NCBI GenBank assembly: GCA_019745975.1
Contig: JAIESQ010000013.1
Span: 22,780 to 86,779, forward strand
From: Pirellulales bacterium
Lineage (GTDB): Bacteria; Planctomycetota; Planctomycetia; Pirellulales; JAEUIK01
Reading direction: 5' to 3'
DNA: 64,000 bases
In this document: in pieces, positions 49,108 to 57,716 of the stretch
Position numbering within the stretch: position 1 is the stretch's first letter
Layout of the letters: each line of letters opens with the position of its first letter
Position numbers and translations under genes: made by a program
The notes under the pieces: model-generated
The model's database searches: none
What the model saw: the letters and a program-made list of their open reading frames with translations, nothing else
Told to the model about the DNA's origin: nothing

Positions 49108-50781
49108 ATGAGCAAGGACGCCTCTGACTCGATCGACCTCGCCACGTTGCCGGATAATCCAGCATTGCTTAAGCAGTTGCTTGTCGAGCGCGAGTCGCTG
49201 ATTGCGCGGATTCGCGAGGAAGCGGCCGCTCAAATCGAGCAACTGCAAGCCGAGCGGCAAGTGGCCATCGACGCCGCGGTGAAAGCCGCAGTGATGGCCA
49301 TCCTCCGCCGCTACTACGGCCCCCGCAGCGAAACGTTCGACCCACGGCAACTATTACTCTTTGGCCAGCTCCTCGAACAGCTGCCGGTGGGTGAAGCGAG
49401 CATCGCAGCCGAGTCGGGCGAAGCGCTCGCGACTCGTCGCATCAAGAACCGCCATAACCATGGCCGCCAGGCGTTGCCCGAGGGCTTAGAGCGGATTGAG
49501 ATCGAGCACGACCTCGACGAAAAGGCCTGCCCGGCCTGCGGCCACGAGCGCTCGCGCATCGGCGCCGAAGTCAGCGAGCAACTCGAATACTTCCCCGCTA
49601 GCTTCAAGGTCTTGAAGCACATTCGCCACAAGTACGCCTGCGCGAAGTGCGACCACGACGGCTATTCACCAAACATCGAAGCGGCCGCCAAACCGCCGCA
49701 GCCGATTCCTGGCGGCCTGCCGGGCCCGAGCCTGTTGGCCTACGTGGTCACCAGCAAGCTGGGCGATCACTTGCCGCTGTACCGGCTGGAAAACATCTTC
49801 GCGCGGCAGAAAGTGGACATCGCCCGCAGCACGATGTGCGCCTGGATGCGCGCGGCCGGCGAGCTCGTGGCGCCGTTGGTGGAACTGCTGTCCACGCGGG
49901 TGCGACAATCGCGAGTCGTTCATACCGATGACACGATCGTGCCGATTCAATCGCCCGGCCAGAAGCAATGCCGCAAGGGGCGCATCTGGTGCTACCTGGG
50001 GGATGAGGCCAACCCCTACACGGTCTACGACTACACGCCCGATCGTTCGCGGGATGGTCCAGCACGCTGGCTTTCGGGTTACTCGGGTTACTTACAAGCG
50101 GACGCGTATGGCGGCTACGACGGCATCTATCATGCGCAGGGCGTTACGGAAGTCGCCTGCTGGGCCCACGCGCGCCGCAAGTTCTACGATGCCCAGGACT
50201 CGGACGGTAAGCGCGCCGCTGAGATGCTGGCGCTCGTCGGCGAGTTGTACGCGATCGAGCGTGAGGCCAAGGAGGCTGGTGAAGCCGCTCGGCTCGCGCT
50301 GCGTCAGGAGCGTAGCCTGCCCGTGCTCGCCAAGATCAAAGACTGGCTCGACAGCGAAGGCGAGGTCGTCTTGCCCCGCAGCCCGATGGCCGCGGCGATC
50401 GGCTATGCCAAGAACCAGTGGGCAGCGCTCTGCGTCTACGTCACGCAAGGCTTTTTGAACATCGACAACAACGCTTCCGAGCGAGCGCTGAAGCGCGTGG
50501 CGATCGGCCGCAAAAACTGGCTCTTCGCCGGCCATGACGCTGCGGCGGCGAATCAGGCGCGGCTGTGGTCGTTGATCGCCAGCGCCGAGCGGCACGCGAT
50601 TGACCCGCAGCGCTACCTCACGAGCGTGCTGGCGAAGCTGCCGCTGCTACGACTCGAACAGGTCTCCGGCGACCGCGCTGCGAGCGCGGTTGGTATACGC
50701 AACGCCGACGAGCTCACGCAATTCCTGCCCGACGTGTGGGCTCGCGAAGACGCGACCGAGCCACTTGCCCCAGAAGCTTGA
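49108..50781 (+). CDS. tnpC: IS66 transposase TnpC
   Basis: A 557-residue transposase. The N-terminus has a Glu/Gln-rich coiled coil (about residues 20-60). A zinc-ribbon of Cys-Pro-Ala-Cys and Cys-Ala-Lys-Cys lies near 140-190. The DDE catalytic core follows, with His-Thr-Asp-Asp-Thr, Leu-Gln-Ala-Asp-Ala-Tyr-Gly-Gly-Tyr, Cys-Trp-Ala-His-Ala-Arg-Arg-Lys, and the closing Asn-Asn-Ala-Ser-Glu-Arg-Ala. ATG at 49108 is chosen as the first in-frame Met in the protein-like part. No frameshift; it appears active. Confidence 0.94.
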   Translation: MSKDASDSIDLATLPDNPALLKQLLVERESLIARIREEAAAQIEQLQAERQVAIDAAVKAAVMAILRRYYGPRSETFDPRQLLLFGQLLEQLPVGEASIAAESGEALATRRIKNRHNHGRQALPEGLERIEIEHDLDEKACPACGHERSRIGAEVSEQLEYFPASFKVLKHIRHKYACAKCDHDGYSPNIEAAAKPPQPIPGGLPGPSLLAYVVTSKLGDHLPLYRLENIFARQKVDIARSTMCAWMRAAGELVAPLVELLSTRVRQSRVVHTDDTIVPIQSPGQKQCRKGRIWCYLGDEANPYTVYDYTPDRSRDGPARWLSGYSGYLQADAYGGYDGIYHAQGVTEVACWAHARRKFYDAQDSDGKRAAEMLALVGELYAIEREAKEAGEAARLALRQERSLPVLAKIKDWLDSEGEVVLPRSPMAAAIGYAKNQWAALCVYVTQGFLNIDNNASERALKRVAIGRKNWLFAGHDAAAANQARLWSLIASAERHAIDPQRYLTSVLAKLPLLRLEQVSGDRAASAVGIRNADELTQFLPDVWAREDATEPLAPEA

Positions 50782-50841
50782 TCGCTCCCCACGACTCGAC
50801 CTTTCCCCCACCTGTGCTCCGCGGAACGGACACGTTCATCG

Positions 50842-51114
50842 CAGCCCTTCTTTCTGAGGCCGAAATGCGCTTCATAGAGAGAGTTTTCGCGCAACCTATC
50901 ACAGGTTCGATGCCGTTGCAGCCGCCTAGGTTACACGATCCATCGCAAATTGCTGATCGTGGCATACGGCCTGCTTTCTCAGCGGCAAAAGTCTTTTTTT
51001 GTAACCTTGGTTGCGCCGTCGGCATCTACGTTCTCACGAGGCAAGAACGCTCGCGGCGTGCGAGCGAACTCGACCTAACTATTTCGCCCCCCCCCCTTTA
51101 GCAACGGTGATGCA
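50842..51114. other. Displaced promoter region between IS66 and the MXKDX gene
   Basis: 273 bp. On - it is the original leader of the ZAS-type gene at 48032, moved away by the IS66 insertion. On + it leads to the MXKDX protein. A run of ten C (51087-51096) lies 18 bp before that ATG. No gene seen. Confidence 0.5.
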
Positions 51115-51321
51115 ATGCGACTCTTCGGTACTTGGACAGCGGTATTCGTGCTGGCAGCTATTGTGACGGCAGCGGGTTGTGGCTCGTCGAACATGAAGCC
51201 AGAAACCAGCGCTGGAAAGATGGACGACAAGATGAAATCCGATGGCAGCATGATGGACGGGAAAATGTCCGGGGATGACAAAATGAAATCGGACGACAAG
51301 ATGTCCGGCGAAAAGAAGTAG
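51115..51321 (+). CDS. Pentapeptide MXKDX-repeat lipoprotein
   Basis: A 68-residue lipoprotein. The signal has a Thr-Ala-Ala-Gly-Cys lipobox at residue 22. The mature part is nearly all Met, Lys, Asp and Ser in the repeating pattern Met-x-x-Asp-Lys-Met-Lys-Ser-Asp. Small MXKDX proteins are widespread but unexplained; a Met-rich, charged chain could act as a methionine-oxidation sink or metal binder (inference). It lies 41 bp upstream of the methionine-sulfoxide reductase gene. Confidence 0.78.
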   Translation: MRLFGTWTAVFVLAAIVTAAGCGSSNMKPETSAGKMDDKMKSDGSMMDGKMSGDDKMKSDDKMSGEKK

Positions 51322-51362
51322 GCATCCTTCCAAGTCCCTGCTGCATTTTGGCGGGAGCCACT

Positions 51363-52337
51363 ATGGAATCGCACTCACTTCCCGCGCGCGAGATCACGCC
51401 CGAGCATTTGTACCTGAACCGCCGCAACTTCATGCGAGCGGGGGCGGCCGCGGCGAGTGTAATCGTCACGGGGGCAATCTATCAGCAGTTGAACCGCACT
51501 ACTTCGATGCCGCTGATGACGGACGTGATCGAAAACTATGCGCGGGTGCCGCCGGACGCGGTCGCCCGCGGTTTCGATCTAAGTGAAGCCCAAACTCCTG
51601 TCGAAAACGCCACCAACTACAACAACTACTACGAGTTCACCACCGACAAACAGATGGTGGCGGAAAAGGCGATGAATTTCGTCGCTCGGCCGTGGCGGAT
51701 TTCGGTCGAGGGGTTGGTTCATCGACCGGCCGTGTTCGATGTCGACGAGCTATTAAAACTTTTTCCGCTAGAGGAGCGGATCTATCGAATGCGGTGCGTC
51801 GAAGCGTGGTCGATGGTCGTTCCCTGGATCGGCTTTCCCCTCGCCAAGCTCCTCGAGCGGGTCGAACCGATGGCAAACGCGAAGTTCGTCGCGTTTGAGA
51901 CGCTCGTCGATCCGGAGCGCTTGCCGAATCAGCGAAGCGCTGTCCTCGATTGGCCGTACGTCGAAGGCTTACGTCTGGACGAAGCCCTGCACCCTTTAAC
52001 GATTCTGGCCGCAGGTCTCTATGGCCGCCTCCTTCCCGGGCAAAACGGCGCGCCGCTCCGTTTGATCGTGCCGTGGAAATATGGATTCAAAGGGATCAAG
52101 TCGATCGTCAAAATCCGTCTTGTAGCGGAGCAGCCACCGACCACATGGAACTCATCCGCCCCCGGCGAATATGGTTTCTATGCCAATGTGAATCCTGCCG
52201 TGCCTCATCCGCGTTGGAGCCAAGCTACGGAACAACGGCTGGGCGAATCGGGCCGATTGGCGACACTCCCCTTCAACGGCTACGCGCAGCAAGTCGCGGA
52301 GTTGTATCGAGGGATGGATCTGCGAGCAAACTACTAA
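51363..52337 (+). CDS. msrP: Protein-methionine-sulfoxide reductase, catalytic subunit MsrP
   Basis: A 324-residue molybdopterin enzyme of the YedY/MsrP family. The Tat signal has the twin Arg20-Arg21 in Asn-Arg-Arg-Asn-Phe-Met-Arg. The molybdenum-binding cysteine is Cys145 in Met-Arg-Cys-Val-Glu-Ala-Trp-Ser-Met. The later [11 protein letters not shown] motif is typical. It reduces oxidised methionine in periplasmic proteins with electrons from MsrQ. ATG at 51363 with GGGAG is preferred over an upstream TTG. Its TAA stop is the target site of the IS5-family insertion. Confidence 0.93.
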   Translation: MESHSLPAREITPEHLYLNRRNFMRAGAAAASVIVTGAIYQQLNRTTSMPLMTDVIENYARVPPDAVARGFDLSEAQTPVENATNYNNYYEFTTDKQMVAEKAMNFVARPWRISVEGLVHRPAVFDVDELLKLFPLEERIYRMRCVEAWSMVVPWIGFPLAKLLERVEPMANAKFVAFETLVDPERLPNQRSAVLDWPYVEGLRLDEALHPLTILAAGLYGRLLPGQNGAPLRLIVPWKYGFKGIKSIVKIRLVAEQPPTTWNSSAPGEYGFYANVNPAVPHPRWSQATEQRLGESGRLATLPFNGYAQQVAELYRGMDLRANY

Positions 52338-53222
52338 GAACAAGTCTTCAAAGTCACTTTTGGTGAGCGAGGCGACGAGACATCAGGGCGATCATGGAAA
52401 TGAGAATCATAGTCTCACTCGTCTCGGTGCGGTGTTCATAGTCACGGCTGTGTCGGCGATATCGGGCCAGCCAGGCAAAGGTGCGTTCCACGATCCAGCG
52501 TTTGGGCAACACGACGAAGCCTTTCGCATGCACGGGACGAAGGACTGTTTGCAGGATCCACCCGAAGGTGTCCTTGACCCACTGGGGCAGCCCTTCGCGG
52601 CCATAGGCCGAATCGCCAAACACGACTTTCAAACGACCCAAGCGGCGCAGTGCACAGATCACGAAGTGCGCTCCCTCCTGATCTTGCCAATAGGCGCCAT
52701 GCACGACGACGGCCCACACCAAACCCAGCGTGTCCACGGCCAAGTGCCGCTTGCGGCCGGTGATCTTTTTGCCGGCGTCGTAGCCGCGTTCTTCGCCTCC
52801 TTCGGCCGTGCGAATCGATTGACTGTCGATGATCGCCACGCTGGGAGTCGGCTTCTTGCCGACTGCCTGGCGCAGTCGCCGACAAAGGGCTTCGTGGATT
52901 CTCTCCCAAACGCCTGCCTTGCGCCACCGCCAGAAGACGGTGTAGACCGTCTTCCATTTGGGAAAATCGCGCGGCAAGTAACGCCACTGACAGCCCGTGC
53001 GGTTGAGATATAAAATCGCATTGATCACCCAACGTCGATCGACTGGCGGTCGGCCGGCCTTGGTGGATTTCGGTAGCAACCTGCGAATCAACTGCCATTG
53101 CTCATCCGTCAAATCGCTCGGATAATCGCTCTTCATCGTTACGGCTCCGTCTTCCTTGACTTGAGAACCAAGAAGGCGGAGTCGTAACGGTTTTCATCAA
53201 ATTAGAGAATGAAGACTTGTTC
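52338..53222 (-). mobile_element. IS5-family (IS1031-like) insertion sequence, 885 bp
   Basis: Ends are the perfect 13 bp inverted repeat GAACAAGTCTTCA (52338-52350) and TGAAGACTTGTTC (53210-53222). TAA flanks both sides (52335-52337, 53223-53225), the TNA duplication of the IS1031 group. One intact transposase gene. It separates msrP from the MsrQ-fusion gene; without it they would be 11 bp apart. Confidence 0.92.
52354..53136 (-). CDS. IS5-family DDE transposase
   Basis: A 260-residue single-frame transposase. It has the N-terminal Leu-Thr-Asp-Glu-Gln-Trp and Gly-Arg-Pro-Pro, then Trp-Arg-Tyr-Leu-Pro, and the DDE core Ile-Asp-Ser-Gln-Ser-Ile-Arg-Thr, Val-Phe-Gly-Asp-Ser-Ala-Tyr, and Trp-Ile-Val-Glu-Arg-Thr-Phe-Ala-Trp. 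It is complete and unbroken, so the element is probably still mobile. Confidence 0.95.
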   Translation of the reverse strand: MKSDYPSDLTDEQWQLIRRLLPKSTKAGRPPVDRRWVINAILYLNRTGCQWRYLPRDFPKWKTVYTVFWRWRKAGVWERIHEALCRRLRQAVGKKPTPSVAIIDSQSIRTAEGGEERGYDAGKKITGRKRHLAVDTLGLVWAVVVHGAYWQDQEGAHFVICALRRLGRLKVVFGDSAYGREGLPQWVKDTFGWILQTVLRPVHAKGFVVLPKRWIVERTFAWLARYRRHSRDYEHRTETSETMILISMIALMSRRLAHQK

Positions 53223-53236
53223 TAAGGGATGCCCCG

Positions 53237-54937
53237 ATGCTCAAGATCACTCCGTTTACAAAATACCTCGTCATCCTCAACTTCGGCGTGCCGGCAATCC
53301 TGTTGGGTTGGGATGCGCTGCAAGGCCACCTCGGTGCTAACCCAGTCAACTTTGCGATCCGCACGACGGGCTTGTTGGCGTTGATCTGTTTGATGCTCTC
53401 GCTGGTGGTGACGCCGGTCATGAGACTGGCCGGTTGGAATTGGCTGGGACAGTTTCGCCGTGTTGCTGGGCTGTACGCATTTTTTCATACGGCCGTCCAC
53501 TTTCTGTTGTTCTTTCTGCTCGACCGTGCGGCGAACATCAGCGACACCGTTTCGGAAATCGTTTCGCGTCCTTATTTGATGGTCGGAATGGTGGGACTGC
53601 TAATCATGATTCCGTTGGCGGTCACCTCGACCAACTACATGATTCGCCGGCTGGGGACGAAACGCTGGAAGTTGCTCCACCGAACCGCCTACATCGCCGC
53701 CTGTGCGGGCGTTCTGCACTATTACTTGCTGGTCAAAGCGGATACAACCTGGCCTATTATTTTTGCCGCCGCGTTGGGAGTGTTGTTGACCTATCGCGTG
53801 GTGGGTCACTATTTGGCTTTGTGGGCCGATGCACGCCGCTTTCGACTTGGCAAACCGGTACCAACCGGCCCCGTTCGCTCGTGGTCCGGTCAATTGCGCG
53901 TCGCGAAGATTTTTGTCGAAACGCCCGAGGTTCGTACTTTTCGCCTGATGATGCCTGACTCGCCACGATTGCCGTTCGAACATCAACCCGGCCAATATTT
54001 GAATCTCACGTTGAATATCGACGGCCGCAAGGTTCGTCGTTCGTACACGATCGCCTCGTCGCCGACACATATCGGCTACTGCGAATTGACTATCAAACGT
54101 GAAGAGAATGGGCTTGCCTCGCGTCATTTTCACGATTGGATTCGCGAAGGGGACCTGTTAGAAATCACCGCGCCAGCAGGTAGGTTCACGTTCACCGGGA
54201 AGGAATCGCAGGAGATCGTGATGATCGCCGGAGGAGTCGGCATCACCCCTCTCATGGCAAAGATTCGCTACCTGACCGACCTCGCTTGGCCAGGCCAAAT
54301 TCGACTGATTTTCTCCGTTAAAACAGCAGAGGATTTCATCTTTCGCGACGAACTCGAAGCGTTGCAGCAGCGGTTCACGAACCTGCGCGTCACGGTGACC
54401 GCCACACGCGAAGCCGATCCCAATTGGCAAGGAGAGCGGGGAAGGATCTCTCCCGCGTTATTGCAGCGGGTGGCCCCCAACCTCGCCGCCAGCCGCGTGC
54501 ATCTGTGCGGGCCAACGGAAATGACGAAGCCGATTATTGAAATGTTGCGGCAACTCGGCGTGCCAGAAGACCACATCAAGTTCGAATCGTTTGCGTCTCC
54601 CAGTCGCAACCAAAACTCTGCCACGGCGCACGAACCGCCTGCAGAATCTGCTGTGCCAGTTGTCGCACCCAGTGAGGATGCAACGCTGGAGTTCTCCCGG
54701 TCAGGAAGGTCTGTTGGCGATCTGCATGGCCAAACCATTCTTGAAATTGCGGAGGAGGCAGGGATCGAGATCCCTTACGAATGCCGAGCCGGTGTTTGCG
54801 GCCAGTGCAAGACGCGGTTGCTCCGAGGAAATGTCGTCATGGATGCCGAGGATGCACTTGATTCCAAAGACCGATCCCAAGGATTGATTCTAAGTTGCCA
54901 GGCACGTTGCGTGAACGATGTCCTCATTGATGCCTGA
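53237..54937 (+). CDS. msrQ: MsrQ haem membrane domain fused to reductase and 2Fe-2S ferredoxin
   Basis: A 566-residue three-part protein. Residues 1-205 have about six helices with conserved His (Phe-Phe-His-Thr-Ala-Val-His, and Leu-Leu-His-Arg-Thr) of the MsrQ ferric-reductase fold. Residues 220-465 form a ferredoxin-NADP reductase module, with an Arg-Ser-Tyr-Thr-Ile-Ala-Ser-Ser FAD motif and a Gly-Gly-Val-Gly-Ile-Thr-Pro NAD(P) motif. Residues 485-566 form a plant-type ferredoxin with Cys-x4-Cys-x2-Cys and a final Cys. Electrons can thus go from NAD(P)H across the membrane to MsrP in one chain. The IS5 element now separates it from msrP. Confidence 0.92.
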   Translation: MLKITPFTKYLVILNFGVPAILLGWDALQGHLGANPVNFAIRTTGLLALICLMLSLVVTPVMRLAGWNWLGQFRRVAGLYAFFHTAVHFLLFFLLDRAANISDTVSEIVSRPYLMVGMVGLLIMIPLAVTSTNYMIRRLGTKRWKLLHRTAYIAACAGVLHYYLLVKADTTWPIIFAAALGVLLTYRVVGHYLALWADARRFRLGKPVPTGPVRSWSGQLRVAKIFVETPEVRTFRLMMPDSPRLPFEHQPGQYLNLTLNIDGRKVRRSYTIASSPTHIGYCELTIKREENGLASRHFHDWIREGDLLEITAPAGRFTFTGKESQEIVMIAGGVGITPLMAKIRYLTDLAWPGQIRLIFSVKTAEDFIFRDELEALQQRFTNLRVTVTATREADPNWQGERGRISPALLQRVAPNLAASRVHLCGPTEMTKPIIEMLRQLGVPEDHIKFESFASPSRNQNSATAHEPPAESAVPVVAPSEDATLEFSRSGRSVGDLHGQTILEIAEEAGIEIPYECRAGVCGQCKTRLLRGNVVMDAEDALDSKDRSQGLILSCQARCVNDVLIDA

Positions 54938-54959
54938 GCCATTTGCAGGAGTGCGTGAG

Positions 54960-55526
54960 ATGAGAACAACGATGTTGTTTGCCGCTGCGGCCTTGTTCAT
55001 CATCGGGAGTATCTGGTTAACCACGCGGCTTCATTCCGAGGAAGCAGTTGCCGCAAACGTCGCTGCGAAAGAATCCGCCGCAGTCCTTGCTCCCGAATTT
55101 ACTTCTGTCTCCGCCTGGATCAATTCCAAACCGGTGCGTCTGGGCGACCAGAAGGGAAAAGTAGTCGTCGTCCATTTCTGGACGAACGGCTGCATCAACT
55201 GCATTCACAACTACCCGCACTATCGCGCCTGGCAAGACAAGTATCGGGAAGAGAAGCGATTCCTGATGGTCGGCGTGCATACGCCTGAATTTGAAAGCGA
55301 ACACGACCTTAAACAAATCGAGGCGAAGGCCGCAGCCAACAAATTGACCTTCGCGATTGCGGTCGACAATGACAACGCCAACTGGAACGCCTGGAAGAAT
55401 CGTTTCTGGCCGTGCATTTACCTCGTGGACAAATCTGGTGTTGTTCGTCTGCGCTGGGACGGCGAGTTGGGGGGCAAGGGATACGAAAAGATGACCGCTG
55501 CCATCGACGACTTGCTGAAGGAGTGA
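54960..55526 (+). CDS. Membrane-anchored thioredoxin-like protein (TlpA/redoxin type)
   Basis: A 188-residue protein with an N-terminal signal or anchor helix (residues 3-22). A thioredoxin fold follows, with the active site Trp-Thr-Asn-Gly-Cys-Ile-Asn-Cys, then Val-Gly-Val-His-Thr-Pro-Glu-Phe, and a cis-Pro region near Trp-Pro-Cys-Ile-Tyr-Leu. It is periplasmic and probably reduces disulfides or peroxides. ATG at 54960 is chosen because the upstream frame overlaps the msrQ end. It lies 22 bp after msrQ, in one transcription unit. Confidence 0.85.
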   Translation: MRTTMLFAAAALFIIGSIWLTTRLHSEEAVAANVAAKESAAVLAPEFTSVSAWINSKPVRLGDQKGKVVVVHFWTNGCINCIHNYPHYRAWQDKYREEKRFLMVGVHTPEFESEHDLKQIEAKAAANKLTFAIAVDNDNANWNAWKNRFWPCIYLVDKSGVVRLRWDGELGGKGYEKMTAAIDDLLKE

Positions 55527-55616
55527 GGACCAACATCGGACGTTCCTATCAGTGAGGCGTAACCTAGGACCTAGGCGACGCATCAAATAGAACGGAAAAC
55601 AACTTGGGAGTGGTCG

Positions 55617-56342
55617 ATGCCGGAAGACACAACTCAATTCGGTGCCGGCCTACCGGGGCACGGCCAGAGTTCAACCCGGCGTGGGTTCTTGACCGGCGCA
55701 CTCGCGCTCGGCGGCGTGACAGTCTGCCTGGGCGAGCCGTCTTCCGTCTTGGGGGCGGAACAGCCCAAAGGAGGCGTCGCGGTGAATCCTCGATTGTTTA
55801 CCTTCGTCGGCGGTAAGGTGGGTGGCTGGTCGGTCGTCTCGGCCAAGGCGGTCGTGGGGGACACACTGCCCGCGGTCGATCGTCTTCACATCGTTAACGG
55901 TGCCGTCGCGACCATGCCCGACGGAGGGACGTGGCTGCTACGCGGCGTCACGAGTAACGACCGTTACGTCACACGGGATGAGAAAGACCACCTCATTAAG
56001 ACGCAAGCCGCGCTCGGCCGCCCAGAGTCGACTCATGCGGCTCTGATCCCGATCCGCAAAAGCGCGAAATGGTGGGCGATGACCCAGGACGAGCGGCGTG
56101 CCATCTTCGAGGAGAAGTCGAAGCACAACGCCATCGGGCTCAAATACCTCCCACGCGTCGCCCGCCGATTGCACCACTGCCGGGACCTCAGCGAGGCTGA
56201 GCCGTTCGACTTCCTGACCCTGTTCGACTACGCCAAGGACGACTCAGGGGCGTTCGACGACTTGGTAGCCGCACTCCGGGTGACGGAGGAGTGGAAGTAC
56301 GTCGAGCGGGAAGTCGATATCCGCTTGGTGCGGGCGAGCTGA
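55617..56342 (+). CDS. Tat-exported chlorite-dismutase-like haem protein
   Basis: A 241-residue protein. The Tat signal has Arg-Arg-Gly-Phe-Leu-Thr-Gly near residue 22. The C-terminal half has the Cld fold marks: Ile-Pro-Ile-Arg-Lys-Ser-x-x-Trp-Trp-x-Met-Thr-Gln-Asp-Glu-Arg, then Tyr-Leu-Pro-Arg-Val-Ala-Arg-Arg-Leu-His-His-Cys (candidate proximal His), and Phe-Asp-Phe-Leu-Thr-Leu-Phe-Asp-Tyr. Cld relatives either split chlorite or make haem; an exported copy beside MsrP suggests defence against oxychlorine species (inference). GGGAG precedes the ATG. Confidence 0.82.
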   Translation: MPEDTTQFGAGLPGHGQSSTRRGFLTGALALGGVTVCLGEPSSVLGAEQPKGGVAVNPRLFTFVGGKVGGWSVVSAKAVVGDTLPAVDRLHIVNGAVATMPDGGTWLLRGVTSNDRYVTRDEKDHLIKTQAALGRPESTHAALIPIRKSAKWWAMTQDERRAIFEEKSKHNAIGLKYLPRVARRLHHCRDLSEAEPFDFLTLFDYAKDDSGAFDDLVAALRVTEEWKYVEREVDIRLVRAS

Positions 56343-56521
56343 CGCCGAGCCAACTGCTGTGCTTGGTCGTTCGGCAGATGAAACAGACTGAATCCAATCC
56401 CAAGACGTACTTCAACAGCCTCTGAGAGGCGATTTCGATTCAATGTTCCCTTAACTCTGGAGTCTGAGGCATCAGGTACAACACAATTCAACATCGTTTC
56501 ATCGGCATCGCCTCCTTTGCG

Positions 56522-57028
56522 ATGCTGACTTGCACTCTCACGGCGCTAGCTGAAGCACCGACCGACTTCACCGTCAAGTCAGCGACCGATGACTCGACCT
56601 TTCAGCTTTTCAAACATCGCGGCAAAGTTGTCGCACTGCACTTTTTGTTGAAGACCGAATGTCCGTTTTGCCTGAGATATACGCACGACTACTCCGTTCT
56701 GGCCGAGAACAATCCTGATGTGATGCATGTGTTTCTCAAACCGGACAGCGAAGCTGAGATCAAGTCGTGGTCCGAGAAACTCGACAAGAACGACCTAAAG
56801 GATCTGCCAAAGGTCTACCGCGATCCTGATGCCAAGCTGGCTGATCAGTTTAAGATTCCCAACGGCTATAAGTTTCATGCTCAGACCGTACATTACCCCG
56901 CGCTCGTCGTGTTAGATGGGAAAGGCAAGGAGCTATTTCGACACGTCGGTAAGAGGAATTCCGACCGAATGTCAGTCAAAGATTTCATAGCGAAGCTAAC
57001 AGAGTCAACCGCGAAGCCGTCCAAGTAG
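56522..57028 (+). CDS. Exported peroxiredoxin/redoxin-like protein
   Basis: A 168-residue thioredoxin-fold protein with the redox pair Glu-Cys-Pro-Phe-Cys, preceded by Val-Ala-Leu-His-Phe-Leu and followed by Ala-Leu-Val-Val-Leu-Asp. From the ATG only a short signal is present. The frame upstream continues as a plausible signal peptide for 17 more codons back to a stop, with no standard start but an ATT, so a rare start or a lost start is possible. It lies 179 bp after the Cld-like gene and probably joins the same redox-repair set. Confidence 0.75.
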   Translation: MLTCTLTALAEAPTDFTVKSATDDSTFQLFKHRGKVVALHFLLKTECPFCLRYTHDYSVLAENNPDVMHVFLKPDSEAEIKSWSEKLDKNDLKDLPKVYRDPDAKLADQFKIPNGYKFHAQTVHYPALVVLDGKGKELFRHVGKRNSDRMSVKDFIAKLTESTAKPSK

Positions 57029-57157
57029 CCAACTTTCCCAATGAGCGCTAGGCAGGGGCGGCCTTTCACGCAGTAAATAAGCCAACAATTAATCAACCAA
57101 CAGCTAGGATTTAAATTACGAGGATTGTCTGTCTGCACCTTAGGCCGCACATTTGCT

Positions 57158-57200
57158 GCCTAAAGTTGATAGGCAGAAACCTCCTATAACCAAGTTAGGC
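57158..57200. repeat. attC-like hairpin upstream of the cassette gene
   Basis: GCCTAA (57158) pairs with TTAGGC (57195), then TTG with CAA, then ATAGG with CCTAT around a small loop. The right end is GTTAGGC (57194-57200), the conserved integron R' core. At 43 bp it is short for an attC site and may be a trimmed or attI-like one. Confidence 0.5.
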
Positions 57201-57224
57201 CGCAAAGTAACCTCGGAGGCAAGA

Positions 57225-57716
57225 GTGATCATCACGCCCGTTCAAGAGCATGAAAAGGCGGCCTTGCTCAGCTTGGCCGTAAGCACTGGGCTGTTTACGC
57301 CCGAGGATGCCGAAGGTCTCTTGGGCGGGGTCTTGGATTCCCTGGCTGCCGGAGAGCTTCCAGAAGGGCATAATGCCGTGGCTTGTCGTGAGTCACGCGA
57401 TGACGCGGCGAATGGCTGGTCGTACTACGCGCCGGATCCTTACGCTGATAAGGTGTGGAACGTTTGGTGGATTGGTGTGAGGCCGGATCACCATGGCGGC
57501 GGGGCAGGTCAAGCATTGCTCTCACACATCGAACAGGCGGCCACTGCTTCTGGGGTTCGTGTCATCGTCATTGAGACGAGCGATCAAGCATTGTTGGCTC
57601 GAGCTCGGAGCTTCTATGTCAAGCTCGGGTACGAAGAACGTGGGCGTATTCCTGACTTCTATGCTGACGGAGATTCAAAGGTCATCTTCTCCCGCACTCT
57701 GGCGGGGGCGGCCTAA
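57225..57716 (+). CDS. GNAT-family acetyltransferase, integron-type cassette gene
   Basis: A 163-residue N-acetyltransferase. The acetyl-CoA loop follows Trp-Trp-Ile-Gly-Val-Arg-Pro-Asp as His-His-Gly-Gly-Gly-Ala-Gly, and the C-terminal Phe-Tyr-Val-Lys-Leu-Gly-Tyr-Glu motif is standard. The substrate is unknown. The start is GTG at 57225 with GGAGG seven bases before; no other start fits. The TAA stop sits inside the attC R'' box, as in integron cassettes. The gene begins 24 bp after a GTTAGGC core. Confidence 0.86.
   Translation: MIITPVQEHEKAALLSLAVSTGLFTPEDAEGLLGGVLDSLAAGELPEGHNAVACRESRDDAANGWSYYAPDPYADKVWNVWWIGVRPDHHGGGAGQALLSHIEQAATASGVRVIVIETSDQALLARARSFYVKLGYEERGRIPDFYADGDSKVIFSRTLAGAA

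Larger units (their letters stand above)
48271..50833 (+). mobile_element. IS66-family insertion sequence, complete (2563 bp)
   Basis: The left end GTGTCCGCTCCGTGGAGCA (48271-48289) pairs with the right end TGCTCCGCGGAACGGACAC (50815-50833), 17 of 19 bases. The 8 bp GTTCATCG flanks both sides (48263-48270 and 50834-50841), the duplication size typical of IS66. It contains tnpA, tnpB and tnpC intact and in order. The target is the start of a ZAS-type gene. Confidence 0.95.

Noticed and set aside
50714..51025. - strand frame from the displaced leader into the IS66 end
   Set aside because: It exists only because the IS joined it; before insertion the same frame led into the ZAS gene, but no ribosome site or fold supports an earlier start.
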